Shown one piece after another: positions 32,776 through 43,443 of a stretch of DNA of 64,000 nt (positions are counted from its first letter, which is position 1; each line of letters starts with the position of its first letter). Source of the stretch: GCA-2861595 sp035536185 (lineage in GTDB: Bacteria; Actinomycetota; Acidimicrobiia; Acidimicrobiales; GCA-2861595); NCBI GenBank assembly GCA_035536185.1, contig DATLOM010000061.1:31704-95703 (forward strand), written 5' to 3'. Below the pieces are notes generated by a model. The model made no database searches, had not been told where the DNA came from, and was given only the letters and a program-made list of their open reading frames with translations. The translations under genes were made by a program, and so were the position numbers.

Positions 32776-34125
32776 GTGCCGACCACAAACCTCGACACCA
32801 TCTTCAAGGCCTACGACGTGCGGGGAGTGGTGCCCGACGAGTGGGACGCTGAGGTGGCGGGCCGTATCGGTGCCGCCTTCGCCGTGTTCGCCGAGTCGCC
32901 CCGGATCCTCGTGGCCCGGGACATGAGGCCCTCGGGTGTCGATCTCACCGACGCCTTCTCCGCCGGCGCCACCGCCCAGGGTGTGGACGTGGTCGACCTG
33001 GGGCTGGCCTCCACCGACCTCGCCTACTTCGCCGCCGGACATCTGGACGCACCGGCGGCCATGTTCACCGCCTCCCACAACCCGGCCAAGTACAACGGCA
33101 TCAAGTTCTGCCTGGCCGGAGCCAGCCCCGTGGGCGAGGACACGGGCCTGGCCGAGATCAAGGCGCTGACCGCCGACCCGCCGGCACCGGCCGCGGTCGC
33201 GCCCGGTCAGGTGAGCCGGCAGGACCTCATCGGGCTGTACGCCGACCACGTCCGCTCGTTCGTCGATCCGGCCGTTCTCCGCCCGCTCAAGGTCGTGGCC
33301 GACACGGCGAACGGCATGGGCGGGCTGGTGGTACCTCCGGTGTTCGAGGGTCTCCCGTTCGGGTTGGAGGTGCTGTTCGCCGAGCTCGACGGCACCTTCC
33401 CCAACCACCCCGCCGACCCGATCCAGCCCGAGAACCTGAAGGACCTGCAGGCCAGGGTGCTCGACTCCAAGGCCGACGTCGGGCTGGCCTTCGACGGGGA
33501 CGCCGACCGGGTGTTCCTGGTCGACGAGAAGGCCGAGCCCCTCTCCGGCTCCCTCACCACGTCCATGGTGGCCAAGGCCATGCTGGAGAAGAAACCGGGC
33601 AGCACGATCATCTACAACCTCATCTGCTCCAAGGCCGTGCCCGAGGTCATCCGGGAGAACGGGGGGACACCGGTCCGCACCAGGGTGGGGCACTCGTTCA
33701 TCAAGACGGTGATGGCCGAGACCGGAGCGGTCTTCGGCGGCGAGCACTCGGGTCACTACTACTTCCGGGACAACTACCGGGCCGACTCCGGGCTGATCGC
33801 CGCCGTTCTCGTGCTGGAGCTGATGAGCAAAGCCGGCCAGCCGCTGTCCGAGCTGCGCAAGCCGTTCGAGCGTTACGCGAGCTCCGGCGAGGTCAACAGC
33901 GTGGTCGACGACCCGCTCGCCGCCCTGGAACGGGTTGCCGCCGCCTATGCCGGCGCCGACCACGACCGGACCGACGGCCTCACGGTCGATCTCGGCGACT
34001 GGTGGTTCAACCTGCGGCCGTCGAACACCGAGCCCCTCCTCCGGCTCAACCTCGAAGCTCCGACGCGCGAGGAGTGCGAGGCGCACATGAGCGAGGTGCT
34101 GGCGATCATGCGAGAGGATGCCTGA
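32776..34125 (+). CDS. manB: Phosphomannomutase/phosphoglucomutase
   Basis: Interconverts mannose-6-phosphate and mannose-1-phosphate (possibly glucose phosphates too), feeding GDP-mannose synthesis by the manC-like enzyme upstream. The 449 residues show the four alpha-D-phosphohexomutase signatures: phosphoserine loop FTASHNPAKYNG, metal loop AFDGDADRVF, sugar loop GGEHSGHYYF and phosphate loop RPSNTEPLLR. GTG start with a TAGGCT box 8 bases upstream. Overlaps the next gene by 8 bases. Confidence 0.95.
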   Translation: MPTTNLDTIFKAYDVRGVVPDEWDAEVAGRIGAAFAVFAESPRILVARDMRPSGVDLTDAFSAGATAQGVDVVDLGLASTDLAYFAAGHLDAPAAMFTASHNPAKYNGIKFCLAGASPVGEDTGLAEIKALTADPPAPAAVAPGQVSRQDLIGLYADHVRSFVDPAVLRPLKVVADTANGMGGLVVPPVFEGLPFGLEVLFAELDGTFPNHPADPIQPENLKDLQARVLDSKADVGLAFDGDADRVFLVDEKAEPLSGSLTTSMVAKAMLEKKPGSTIIYNLICSKAVPEVIRENGGTPVRTRVGHSFIKTVMAETGAVFGGEHSGHYYFRDNYRADSGLIAAVLVLELMSKAGQPLSELRKPFERYASSGEVNSVVDDPLAALERVAAAYAGADHDRTDGLTVDLGDWWFNLRPSNTEPLLRLNLEAPTREECEAHMSEVLAIMREDA

Positions 34126-34384
34126 CGTGGCGCTCGACCCCAAGCTCCTGGAGATCCTCGCCTGCCCCGACGACAAGGGCCCCCTCCTGTACTTCGTGGA
34201 CGAGGACAGCCTCTACAACCCCCGCCTGAAGCGGCGCTACTCCATCCGCGACGACATCCCGATCATGCTCATCGACGAGGCCGAGACGGTGAGCGAGGAG
34301 GAGCACGATCGGCTCATGGCCAAGGCTGAGACCGAGGGCATCGCCCCGACGTTCGATCCGGCGCAGACCGAGCCGGCCAAGTGA
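34118..34384 (+). CDS. Trm112/UPF0434 family protein
   Basis: 88-residue protein beginning DPKLLEILACPDDKGPLLYF, the Trm112-like fold, followed by YSIRDDIPIMLIDEAETV. Members are small zinc-ribbon or zinc-ribbon-derived proteins; eukaryotic Trm112 activates methyltransferases, while bacterial roles are mostly unknown. Only one N-terminal Cys is present, so zinc binding is doubtful. It overlaps manB upstream and the PGI/PMI gene downstream (GTGA at 34381), so it is firmly in this operon. Confidence 0.88.
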   Translation: MPDVALDPKLLEILACPDDKGPLLYFVDEDSLYNPRLKRRYSIRDDIPIMLIDEAETVSEEEHDRLMAKAETEGIAPTFDPAQTEPAK

Positions 34385-35430
34385 GCGGCACCGGTACCGC
34401 CAAGCCCCTCGACACTCAGGGGATCTGGGAGGCGACGGCCGCCCTGCCCGAGCAGGTCGAGACCGCGGCCCGAGAGGCCCGCGGCGTCGACGGGCTTCCC
34501 GAGCGGGAGTGGGTGGAGAACGTCGTCGTGCTCGGCATGGGTGGCAGCGGCATCGCCGGCGACATCCTCATGGCTGCCGCCGGGCCGTTCATGGCCGTGC
34601 CCGTCGTCGTCAACAAGTCGTACACCTTGCCCGCTTTCGTGGGCGAAGGATCGCTGGTGTTCGCCGTCTCGTTCTCGGGCAACACCGAGGAGACCGTCGA
34701 GGCCGCCACGGAAGCGGCCGTGGAGGGCGCCCGGGTCGTAGTCGTCACCAGCGGGGGCAAGCTGGCCAAGCTGGCATCTTCGTGGGGTGCTCCCGTGGTG
34801 AGCGTGCCCGGCGACCTTCCCCAGCCCCGCACCGGCCTCGGCGCCATGGCCATCCCCCCCCTCGTCGTGCTCGAGCAGATCGGCCTGTTCCCCGGCGCGA
34901 GCCAGTGGATCGACCTCGCCGTCGAGCAGCTGAAGCGCCGGCGGGACCAGCTGGAGGGGCCGAAGAGCGAGGCGGCGGAGCTGGCCCGTCGCATCGGGCG
35001 CACCATCCCCCTCGTGCACTCCTCCGGCGCCCTCGGCTCCGCCGCCGCCCAACGCTGGAAGACCCAGGTGAACGAGAACGTGAACGCCCCGGCGTTCTGG
35101 TCCGTGCAGCCCGAGCTCTGCCACAACGAGGTCCAGGGCTGGGGCCAGCACGGCGACGTCACCCGTCAGGTCCTGACCGTCGTCATGTTGCGCCACGACC
35201 AGGAGCATCCCCAGGTCCAGCGTCGCTTCGAGTTGGTCACCGACCTGATCCGTGAGGTGGTCGCCGGTATCGAGGAGGTGCGGGCCGAGGGGGAGGGCGA
35301 GCTGGCCCAGCTGCTCGACCTGATCCTCTTCGGCGACTACGTCTCGCTGCACCTGGCCGCCAACGAAGGCATCGATCCGGGCCCCGTGCCCACCCTCGAA
35401 GAGCTCAAGCACCAACTAGGAGAAGGTTGA
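34381..35430 (+). CDS. Bifunctional phosphoglucose/phosphomannose isomerase
   Basis: SIS-domain isomerase interconverting fructose-6-phosphate with glucose-6-phosphate and mannose-6-phosphate. The 349 residues contain LGMGGSGIAGDIL, VSFSGNTEETVEA and VTSGGKLAKLA in the first SIS domain. The second has HSSGALGSAA and NENVNAPAFWSVQPEL with the catalytic glutamate-histidine region. It supplies manB next door. Coupled by four-base overlaps on both sides (GTGA, then TTGA with ahcY). Confidence 0.9.
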   Translation: MSGTGTAKPLDTQGIWEATAALPEQVETAAREARGVDGLPEREWVENVVVLGMGGSGIAGDILMAAAGPFMAVPVVVNKSYTLPAFVGEGSLVFAVSFSGNTEETVEAATEAAVEGARVVVVTSGGKLAKLASSWGAPVVSVPGDLPQPRTGLGAMAIPPLVVLEQIGLFPGASQWIDLAVEQLKRRRDQLEGPKSEAAELARRIGRTIPLVHSSGALGSAAAQRWKTQVNENVNAPAFWSVQPELCHNEVQGWGQHGDVTRQVLTVVMLRHDQEHPQVQRRFELVTDLIREVVAGIEEVRAEGEGELAQLLDLILFGDYVSLHLAANEGIDPGPVPTLEELKHQLGEG

Positions 35431-36695
35431 GCACCGTGAACCACGACATCGCCGATCCCGCCCTGGCCGACCTGGGCCGTCAGCGCATCGCCTGGGCCGA
35501 CTCGCACATGCCGGTCCTGGCCTCCATCCGCGAGCGCTTCGCCAAGGAGCGCCCGCTGGAGGGCCTGGCCATCGGCGCGTGCCTGCACATCACCACCGAG
35601 ACGGCGAACCTGCTGCGCACCCTGCAGGCCGGCGGCGCCGAGGTCCACGCCTGCGCCTCGAACCCGCTGTCGACCCAGGACGACGTGGCCGCCTCGCTGG
35701 TCCGCGACGAGGGCATCGCGACCTATGCGATCAAGGGCGAGGACAACGACACCTACTTCCGGCACATTGATGCCGTTCTCGACGCCAAGCCCAAGCTCAC
35801 CATGGACGACGGCTGCGACCTCGTCTCCCGGCTGCACCAGAAGCGCCCGGAGCAGGCCGCCTCAGACGTGCTGGCGGGCACCGAGGAGACGACCACCGGC
35901 GTGATCCGCCTGCGGGCCATGGAGGCGGACAGCGCCCTGAAGTTCCCGATCGTGGCCGTCAACGACGCCGACACCAAGCACATGTTCGACAACCGCTACG
36001 GCACCGGGCAATCCACCCTCGACGGCATCATCCGGGCTACCAACTTCCTCCTGGCCGGCAGCCGCGTCGTCGTCGTGGGCTACGGGTACTGCGGCAAGGG
36101 CGTGGCCAGCCGGGCCCGGGGCATGGGGGCCCAGGTGTACGTGACCGAGGTCAACCCACTGCGCGCGCTGGAAGCGAGCATGGACGGGTTCCGGGTGGTG
36201 CCGATGGAGGACGCCGCCCCCGAGGGCGACATCTTCGTCACCGTCACCGGCAACCGCCACGTGCTGCGCAAGGAGCACTTCGAGGCCATGAAGGATGGGG
36301 CCATTCTCGCCAACTCCGGCCACTTCGACATCGAGATCGACTTGATCGGGCTGGCCGAGCTGGCCGGCGGGCAGCGCCGGGCCATTCGCCCCGACGTCGA
36401 GGAGTTCCTGGTCGGCGAGCGACGCGTGCTCGTGGTGGCCGAGGGCCGCCTCGTCAACCTGAGCGCGGCCGAGGGCCACCCCGCCTCGGTCATGGACATG
36501 AGCTTCGCCAACCAGGCCCTGGCCGCCGAGTGGGTGGTCCACCACGGCGCCGCCCTGGAGAAGCGCGTCTACGACGTTCCCCCCGAGATCGACGCCGAGA
36601 TAGCCCGCCTCAAGCTGGCTAGCATGAACGTGGCCATCGACACCCTCACGCCCGACCAGGAGGAGTACCTCTCCTCCTGGACCGTCGGCACCTGA
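35427..36695 (+). CDS. ahcY: Adenosylhomocysteinase, archaeal/Thermotoga-like subtype
   Basis: Hydrolyses S-adenosylhomocysteine to adenosine and homocysteine with bound NAD. The 422-residue protein has HITTETANLL, ASNPLSTQDDVAASL, the NDADTKHMFDNRYGTGQS region and the NAD loop VVVGYGYCGKGVASRARG. The common bacterial and eukaryotic form reads SCNIFSTQDHAAAA, carries an extra ~40-residue insertion and ends in a Lys/Tyr-containing tail. Here the ASNPLSTQDD variant and the short end (DQEEYLSSWTVGT) match the subtype known from archaea and Thermotoga. TTG start in a TTGA overlap; GTG 35436 is an alternative. Confidence 0.92.
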   Translation: MSTVNHDIADPALADLGRQRIAWADSHMPVLASIRERFAKERPLEGLAIGACLHITTETANLLRTLQAGGAEVHACASNPLSTQDDVAASLVRDEGIATYAIKGEDNDTYFRHIDAVLDAKPKLTMDDGCDLVSRLHQKRPEQAASDVLAGTEETTTGVIRLRAMEADSALKFPIVAVNDADTKHMFDNRYGTGQSTLDGIIRATNFLLAGSRVVVVGYGYCGKGVASRARGMGAQVYVTEVNPLRALEASMDGFRVVPMEDAAPEGDIFVTVTGNRHVLRKEHFEAMKDGAILANSGHFDIEIDLIGLAELAGGQRRAIRPDVEEFLVGERRVLVVAEGRLVNLSAAEGHPASVMDMSFANQALAAEWVVHHGAALEKRVYDVPPEIDAEIARLKLASMNVAIDTLTPDQEEYLSSWTVGT

Positions 36696-36811
36696 CCCAC
36701 CCGGACCTGGTCACCTGAGCGGTGCCAGGGCGGCGCCTGAGCACCCGATTTGCTCGCCGGCTTGGGGGCGCCGGGCCGCCTGCTGTCACAGCCCGAGGGC
36801 ACGATGAGAAG

Positions 36812-37408
36812 GTGCTGCTACCTGCCGTCTGTCCTGCCTGCGGAACGCCCGGCGCGGCGCCGTGCGACTCGTGCCGGTCGCTCATCCGGCTGGCGGGACC
36901 TGGCGTTCCGCCGCCGGGCGTCGATTCTTTCGCCGCCGTGATGCTCTACGAGGGTACCGGCCGCGAGCTGGTGGCCCGCCTCAAGTACCGCAACGCCCGG
37001 TCGACCGTCTCATGGCTGGCGGACGGAATGGCCGCGCTGGCGCCGTCCGCTGGGGTTGACGTGGTCACCTGGGTCCCCACCACCCCGAGCCGCCGCCGTG
37101 AACGGGGGTTCGACCAGGGGCGGTTGCTCGCCAAGGCCGTGGCCACCCGCCTGCAGCGACCGTGCCGGCCCCTTCTCCGGCGGGGAGAAGGCCCGGCGCA
37201 GACGGGCCGCTCGCGGGTGGAGCGCCTGCAGGGCCCAGAGTTGAGCCTCCGTTCACGCAGGTGCCCGTCGGCCGGTGTCCTTGTGGTCGACGACGTCGTC
37301 ACCACGGGAGCGACCCTGGCCGCCGCCTCAGCCGTTCTCCGCGCCGCGGGATCCACGTCCGTTCACGCCGTGGCCGCGGCTCAGCGGTCCCGGCGCAGCC
37401 CCACCTGA
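36812..37408 (+). CDS. ComF family phosphoribosyltransferase-like protein
   Basis: 198 residues from GTG 36812 (an in-frame GTG at 36722 would add 30 poorly conserved residues). The N-terminal zinc knuckles CPACGTPGAAPCDSC are followed by a type I phosphoribosyltransferase fold with YRNARSTVSWLADG, RGFDQGRLLAKAVA and the PRPP loop VLVVDDVVTTGATL. This is the ComF/GntX family, linked to DNA uptake in competent bacteria but present in many non-competent ones. In mycobacteria a ComF gene likewise precedes hpf and secA. Confidence 0.88.
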   Translation: MLLPAVCPACGTPGAAPCDSCRSLIRLAGPGVPPPGVDSFAAVMLYEGTGRELVARLKYRNARSTVSWLADGMAALAPSAGVDVVTWVPTTPSRRRERGFDQGRLLAKAVATRLQRPCRPLLRRGEGPAQTGRSRVERLQGPELSLRSRRCPSAGVLVVDDVVTTGATLAAASAVLRAAGSTSVHAVAAAQRSRRSPT

Positions 37409-37505
37409 ACATGTGGTACCGACAACAGTCACCGCTGGGTGCCAACCGCTCACCGAGCCGGGCGCCGCTCAAGGCGCGGACCGGGTCGTCCGATGCCCTT
37501 GACAG

Positions 37506-37733
37506 ATGCAAACCGACCCAAGAACCGCGGTCGACCGGGATCCCGGCGGCGTACCCACTCCTGGCCAGTCAGGCGTGGTCGACATTGCCATGGCCGTCGT
37601 GCTGTCCGCGCCGGCCATCCGAGACGAAGCCGTCTCCAGGGGTCGCACGCTGCTGGCTTCGGCGCAGTGGTGCAGAGCCGATGAAGTAGCTGCGGAACTG
37701 CTCCGCTGCTACACCGGCCGCCTCGTTCCCTAG
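37506..37733 (+). CDS. Small protein with a FlgM-like C-terminal pattern
   Basis: 75 residues from ATG 37506, without a clear Shine-Dalgarno. The second half (APAIRDEAVSRGRTLLASAQ, then W, and ADEVAAELL) follows the anti-sigma-28 FlgM helix pattern: a segment like S-x-x-[IV]-R-x-x-x-V, a short turn with an aromatic residue, and a final V-A-x-x-L-L helix. No flagellar or sigma-28 gene is in the window, so the resemblance may be structural only. It lies between comF and hpf. The 97 bases before it hold no other gene. Confidence 0.4.
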   Translation: MQTDPRTAVDRDPGGVPTPGQSGVVDIAMAVVLSAPAIRDEAVSRGRTLLASAQWCRADEVAAELLRCYTGRLVP

Positions 37734-37781
37734 CCCTGGCCGGTCGGTGGCCATAGCTACCGGTCCAAGGCATCCGGCCTC

Positions 37782-37787
37782 TACACT
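37782..37787 (+). promoter_or_regulatory. Putative -10 box (TACACT) for hpf
   Basis: TACACT lies 25 bases before the GTG at 37813. Unlike most genes here, hpf has a short leader with a GGAAGGGG ribosome-binding site (37799-37806). Confidence 0.4.
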
Positions 37788-37812
37788 CGCCCCACTACCG
37801 GAAGGGGACTTC

Positions 37813-38355
37813 GTGGAGATCGCCATTCGAGGTCGCAACGTCGATGTGTCGGACTCGTTGAAACAAGCGGTCAGGGAGAAGCTGGTCCGCCTCCAACGTT
37901 TCCTGGAGGGGATGGAGCGGGCCGAGGTGAGGTTCATCGAGGAGCGCAACCCTCGGATCGCCGACAAGGAGATCTGCGAGGTCACCCTCCACGGGCACGG
38001 GCATGTGGTGAGGGCGCGCGCGTCGGCGCCCGAGATCCTGCTGGCCGTGGACCGGGTGGTGGAGAAGCTCGAGCACCGCCTCGCCCGGTTGAAGGGCAAG
38101 CTGCTGGGCCGGTCCCACCCCCGCCGTCCCCTACATGTGAACGGTAACTCGCTGACCGCCGAGGAGGAGGCAGGCGAGCCGCAGATCGTCCGCACGAAGC
38201 AGTTCGCCATCAAGCCGATGACCGCCGAGGAGGCATCGCTGCAGATGGAGCTCCTCGGCCACTCGTTCTTCCTCTTCACCGACGCTGAGACGAGCGTGGC
38301 CTCCGTCGTCTACCGTCGCCACGACGGCCATGTCGGCCTCATCGAAGGCACCTGA
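37813..38355 (+). CDS. hpf: Ribosome hibernation promoting factor, long form
   Basis: Binds the 30S subunit and dimerises ribosomes in stationary phase or stress. The 180-residue product has the N-terminal S30AE fold (VEIAIRGRNVDVSDSL, then RVVEKLEHRLARLKGKL), a linker, and the C-terminal dimerisation domain (FAIKPMTAEEA, SFFLFTDAETSVASVVYRR, HVGLIEG), so it is long HPF. GTG 37813 follows GGAAGGGG. The neighbour 6 bases downstream is an orphan response regulator; co-expression is likely. Confidence 0.93.
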   Translation: MEIAIRGRNVDVSDSLKQAVREKLVRLQRFLEGMERAEVRFIEERNPRIADKEICEVTLHGHGHVVRARASAPEILLAVDRVVEKLEHRLARLKGKLLGRSHPRRPLHVNGNSLTAEEEAGEPQIVRTKQFAIKPMTAEEASLQMELLGHSFFLFTDAETSVASVVYRRHDGHVGLIEGT

Positions 38356-38361
38356 GGAGCA

Positions 38362-39075
38362 TTGGTGGACGACGACGCGCTAGGCAGCTCCGCCGAGGTG
38401 GGCGGCGACGACGCGATCCGCGTCCTCATCGCCGACGACCAGGCGCTGTTCCGGCGCGGTCTGCACGTCGTGCTCGGCACCGAGGAGGGCATCGACGTGG
38501 TGGCCGAGGCCGAGAACGGTGAGGAGGCGGTGGAGCGGGCACGCGAGCTGGCGCCCGACGTCGTGCTCATGGACGTGCGCATGCCGAAGCTCGACGGTAT
38601 CGAGGCCGCCCGTCAGATCCGGAGCGAGGTGCCCACCACCAAGATCCTCATGCTCACGGTCAGCGACGAGGAAGACGACCTCTACGAGGCCATCAAGGCC
38701 GGCGCCAACGGGTACCTCCTGAAGGAGATCTCGGTGGAGGAGGTCGCCGAGTCCATCCGCGCCGTCGTGCAGGGCCAGAGCCTGCTGTCGCCGTCGATGG
38801 CGTCGAAGCTCCTCAACGAGTTCAACGCTTTGGTGAAGCGGGCCGAGGACAAGCAGCAGTTCGCCGGCCCCGTTCTCACCAACCGGGAGCTGGAGGTCCT
38901 TCGCCTGGTGGCCAAGGGCATGAGCAACCGCGAGATCGCCACCGACCTCTACATCTCGGAGAACACGGTCAAGAACCATGTCCGCAACATCCTCGAGAAA
39001 CTGCACCTCCACAACCGCATGGAAGCGGTGATCTACGCCGTCAAGGAGCGTCTCCTCGATCTTCGGGACACCTAG
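38362..39075 (+). CDS. NarL/LuxR-type response regulator (orphan)
   Basis: 237 residues with a receiver domain (VLIADDQALFRRGL; phospho-acceptor Asp in DVVLMDVRMPKLDG; LTVSD switch Thr/Ser; KAGANGYLLKE with the conserved Lys). A LuxR-type HTH follows (LTNREREVL-like LTNRELEVLRLVAKGMSN and ISENTVKNHVRNIL). No histidine kinase gene is nearby. TTG 38362 or GTG 38365 are the possible starts. Located between hpf and secA; a similar orphan regulator beside hpf is known in Streptomyces. Target genes unknown. Confidence 0.92.
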   Translation: MVDDDALGSSAEVGGDDAIRVLIADDQALFRRGLHVVLGTEEGIDVVAEAENGEEAVERARELAPDVVLMDVRMPKLDGIEAARQIRSEVPTTKILMLTVSDEEDDLYEAIKAGANGYLLKEISVEEVAESIRAVVQGQSLLSPSMASKLLNEFNALVKRAEDKQQFAGPVLTNRELEVLRLVAKGMSNREIATDLYISENTVKNHVRNILEKLHLHNRMEAVIYAVKERLLDLRDT

Positions 39076-39105
39076 TGCCATGGCCGTACGCCGGCTGAGC
39101 CGCCG

Positions 39106-39111
39106 TAGGAT
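39106..39111 (+). promoter_or_regulatory. Putative -10 box (TAGGAT) for secA
   Basis: TAGGAT ends 9 bases before the secA ATG, consistent with a leaderless or nearly leaderless mRNA. Confidence 0.45.
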
Positions 39112-39120
39112 GGGGTCTAC

Positions 39121-41865
<2,745 letters not shown>

Positions 41866-41990
41866 TTTCGCCTCGCAACCAGAGGTTGCTCGGCGATCTT
41901 TGTTGGGCTCCGGGCGACCGGCGGAGCCGGCACGCCCTGCGCTCCTCTTTTCTGGCCGGCATCCGTGGGGGCCGCCTTTGGCGGCGTCTG

Positions 41991-42139
41991 CGGCCGCCGG
42001 CGCCCCTGGCGGTCCGTACCCGCGCCTTTTGGCTCGGGGCCCCTGGCGGTCGGTACACGAGCCTCTCGGCGGCCGGCGCTCCTGGTGGTCCGTGCCCGCG
42101 CCTCGCCGCCGCCGGCGCTGCTGGCGGAACATCTGGCGG
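41991..42139 (+). repeat. Four imperfect tandem copies of a 37-39 bp GC-rich unit
   Basis: The core CCCTGGCGGTCCGTACC recurs with changes starting near 42003, 42040, 42079 and 42118 (spacing 37, 39, 39), each followed by a CGCGCC-like end. It fills much of the 304-base gap between secA and prfB. The 39-base period equals 13 codons and several frames stay open, but the 37-base step breaks the frame, so I do not call a protein. A GCAACC-AGA-GGTTGC hairpin lies at 41875-41889 just after the secA stop. Confidence 0.65.
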
Positions 42140-42169
42140 CTTTTCGGCTTCGCCGCTCCTGGCGGGCTG

Positions 42170-43279
42170 ATGCGGGACTTTTCTGAGGAGCTTTCTTCGC
42201 TTCGGGCGCGGTTGGTGGCGGCGGAGACTTACCTCGATCTGGAGGGGAAGCGGAAGCGGATGGCGGAGTTGGAGTCGGAGGTCGGGCGGCCTGATCTCTG
42301 GGACGACGCCGATCTGGCTAGGGCTGTCACCACTGAATATGGGCGCGTCGGGGACGATGTTCGGCTCCTGGAGGGGCTGGAGGGGCGGATGGCGGATGCG
42401 GAGACGCTTTACGAGCTGGCCGTGGAGGAGGGGGACGACAGTGTGGAGGCCGAGCTGGCGTCGGCCCTGGTCGAGCTGGGCCGGGACCTGGGCTCGCTCG
42501 AGCTGCGGTCGCTGTTCAGCGGGGAGCACGACGGGCACGATGCCGTCTGCGAGATCCACGCCGGCGAAGGCGGGACCGACGCCCAGGACTGGGCCGACAT
42601 GCTCCTGCGCATGTACATGCGTTGGGCCGAGCGGCGGGGGTTCACCGTCGAGCTCGACGAGCGCAGCGACGGGCAGGAGGCGGGCATCCTGTCGGCCACC
42701 TTCATCGTGCGGGGCCGGTACGCCTACGGGCTGCTGAGTGCGGAGCGGGGGACCCACCGGCTCTACCGGATCTCGCCGTTCGACGCCCAGGCCCGGCGCC
42801 AGACCAGTTATGCCGCCCTCGACGTGGTGCCGTTCCTCGACGATGCCTCCAGCGAGGTCGACATCGACGAGAAGGACCTGCGCATCGACACCTACCGCTC
42901 GTCCGGCGCCGGCGGCCAGCACGTCAACGTGACCGACTCCGCCGTTCGGATCACCCACATCCCCACCGGCGTGGTGGTGTCCTGCCAGAACGAGCGCAGC
43001 CAGCTCCAGAACAAGAACAAGGCCATGCAGATCCTGGCGGCCAAGCTGGCCGAGCGTCAGCGGGAGGAGCGCAGGGCCGAGCTGGCGATGCTGGCCGGCC
43101 CCCAGGGGAAGATCTCCCGGGAGGGCGGCTTCATCCGCGAGTTCGTGCTGGCGCCCTACCAGAGGGTGAAGGACCGCCGCACCGGCCACGAGAGCGGCAA
43201 CGTCGAGGCTGTGCTGGACGGGGACCTCGACGGGTTCATGGAGGCCTTCCTCCGCTGGCGCCGGGCCGAGGAGGGCTAG
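42170..43279 (+). CDS. prfB: Peptide chain release factor 2
   Basis: Recognises UGA and UAA and triggers peptide release. The 369 residues contain the SPF anticodon-like tripeptide (YRISPFDAQARRQTSYA), the catalytic GGQ loop (SSGAGGQHVNVTDSAV) and VSCQNERSQLQNKN. The frame is open from ATG 42170, so the programmed +1 frameshift of many prfB genes is absent. The first ~90 codons use many T- and G-ending codons (ttt, tct, ctt, gcg, cgg, gat), unlike the C-ending habit of the neighbours and of the rest of this gene. Confidence 0.96.
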   Translation: MRDFSEELSSLRARLVAAETYLDLEGKRKRMAELESEVGRPDLWDDADLARAVTTEYGRVGDDVRLLEGLEGRMADAETLYELAVEEGDDSVEAELASALVELGRDLGSLELRSLFSGEHDGHDAVCEIHAGEGGTDAQDWADMLLRMYMRWAERRGFTVELDERSDGQEAGILSATFIVRGRYAYGLLSAERGTHRLYRISPFDAQARRQTSYAALDVVPFLDDASSEVDIDEKDLRIDTYRSSGAGGQHVNVTDSAVRITHIPTGVVVSCQNERSQLQNKNKAMQILAAKLAERQREERRAELAMLAGPQGKISREGGFIREFVLAPYQRVKDRRTGHESGNVEAVLDGDLDGFMEAFLRWRRAEEG

Positions 43280-43440
43280 TGCACCGTCGCCGATATCACC
43301 TGGTGCCTCGCCGGCCAGCGATGCCCCTGGCTGCGTTGCTCCTCCTCGAAAGCCGGCAAGGGGATTCCTTCGTCGTCGCGCCTTGCCAGATGACACCGCT
43401 GACTCGCCGATGCACCCAGGCCATATCAGCGACGGAGCAC
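43279..43440. repeat. 162-bp element bounded by 35-bp imperfect terminal inverted repeats
   Basis: The left arm (43279-43313) begins GTGCACCGTCGCCGATAT. The right arm read inverted (43440-43405) begins GTGCTCCGTCGCTGATAT. About 29 of 35 positions match with one gap. Inside is a second pair, GGCAAGG (43355-43361) and CCTTGCC (43381-43387). It fills the whole gap between prfB and the PIG-L gene, starting on the last base of the prfB stop and ending 4 bases before the next GTG. No ORF inside. It looks like a miniature transposable element or a large regulatory hairpin. Confidence 0.6.
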
Positions 43441-43443
43441 TGA

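Noticed and set aside
37162..37505. Alternative reading frames through the comF 3' end and downstream gap
   Set aside because: They overlap comF out of frame and show no domain; only the 75-residue FlgM-like ORF is kept, at low confidence.
42170..42260. Programmed +1 frameshift expected in prfB
   Set aside because: The frame is open from the ATG with a complete RF2 N-terminus and no in-frame UGA near codon 26.
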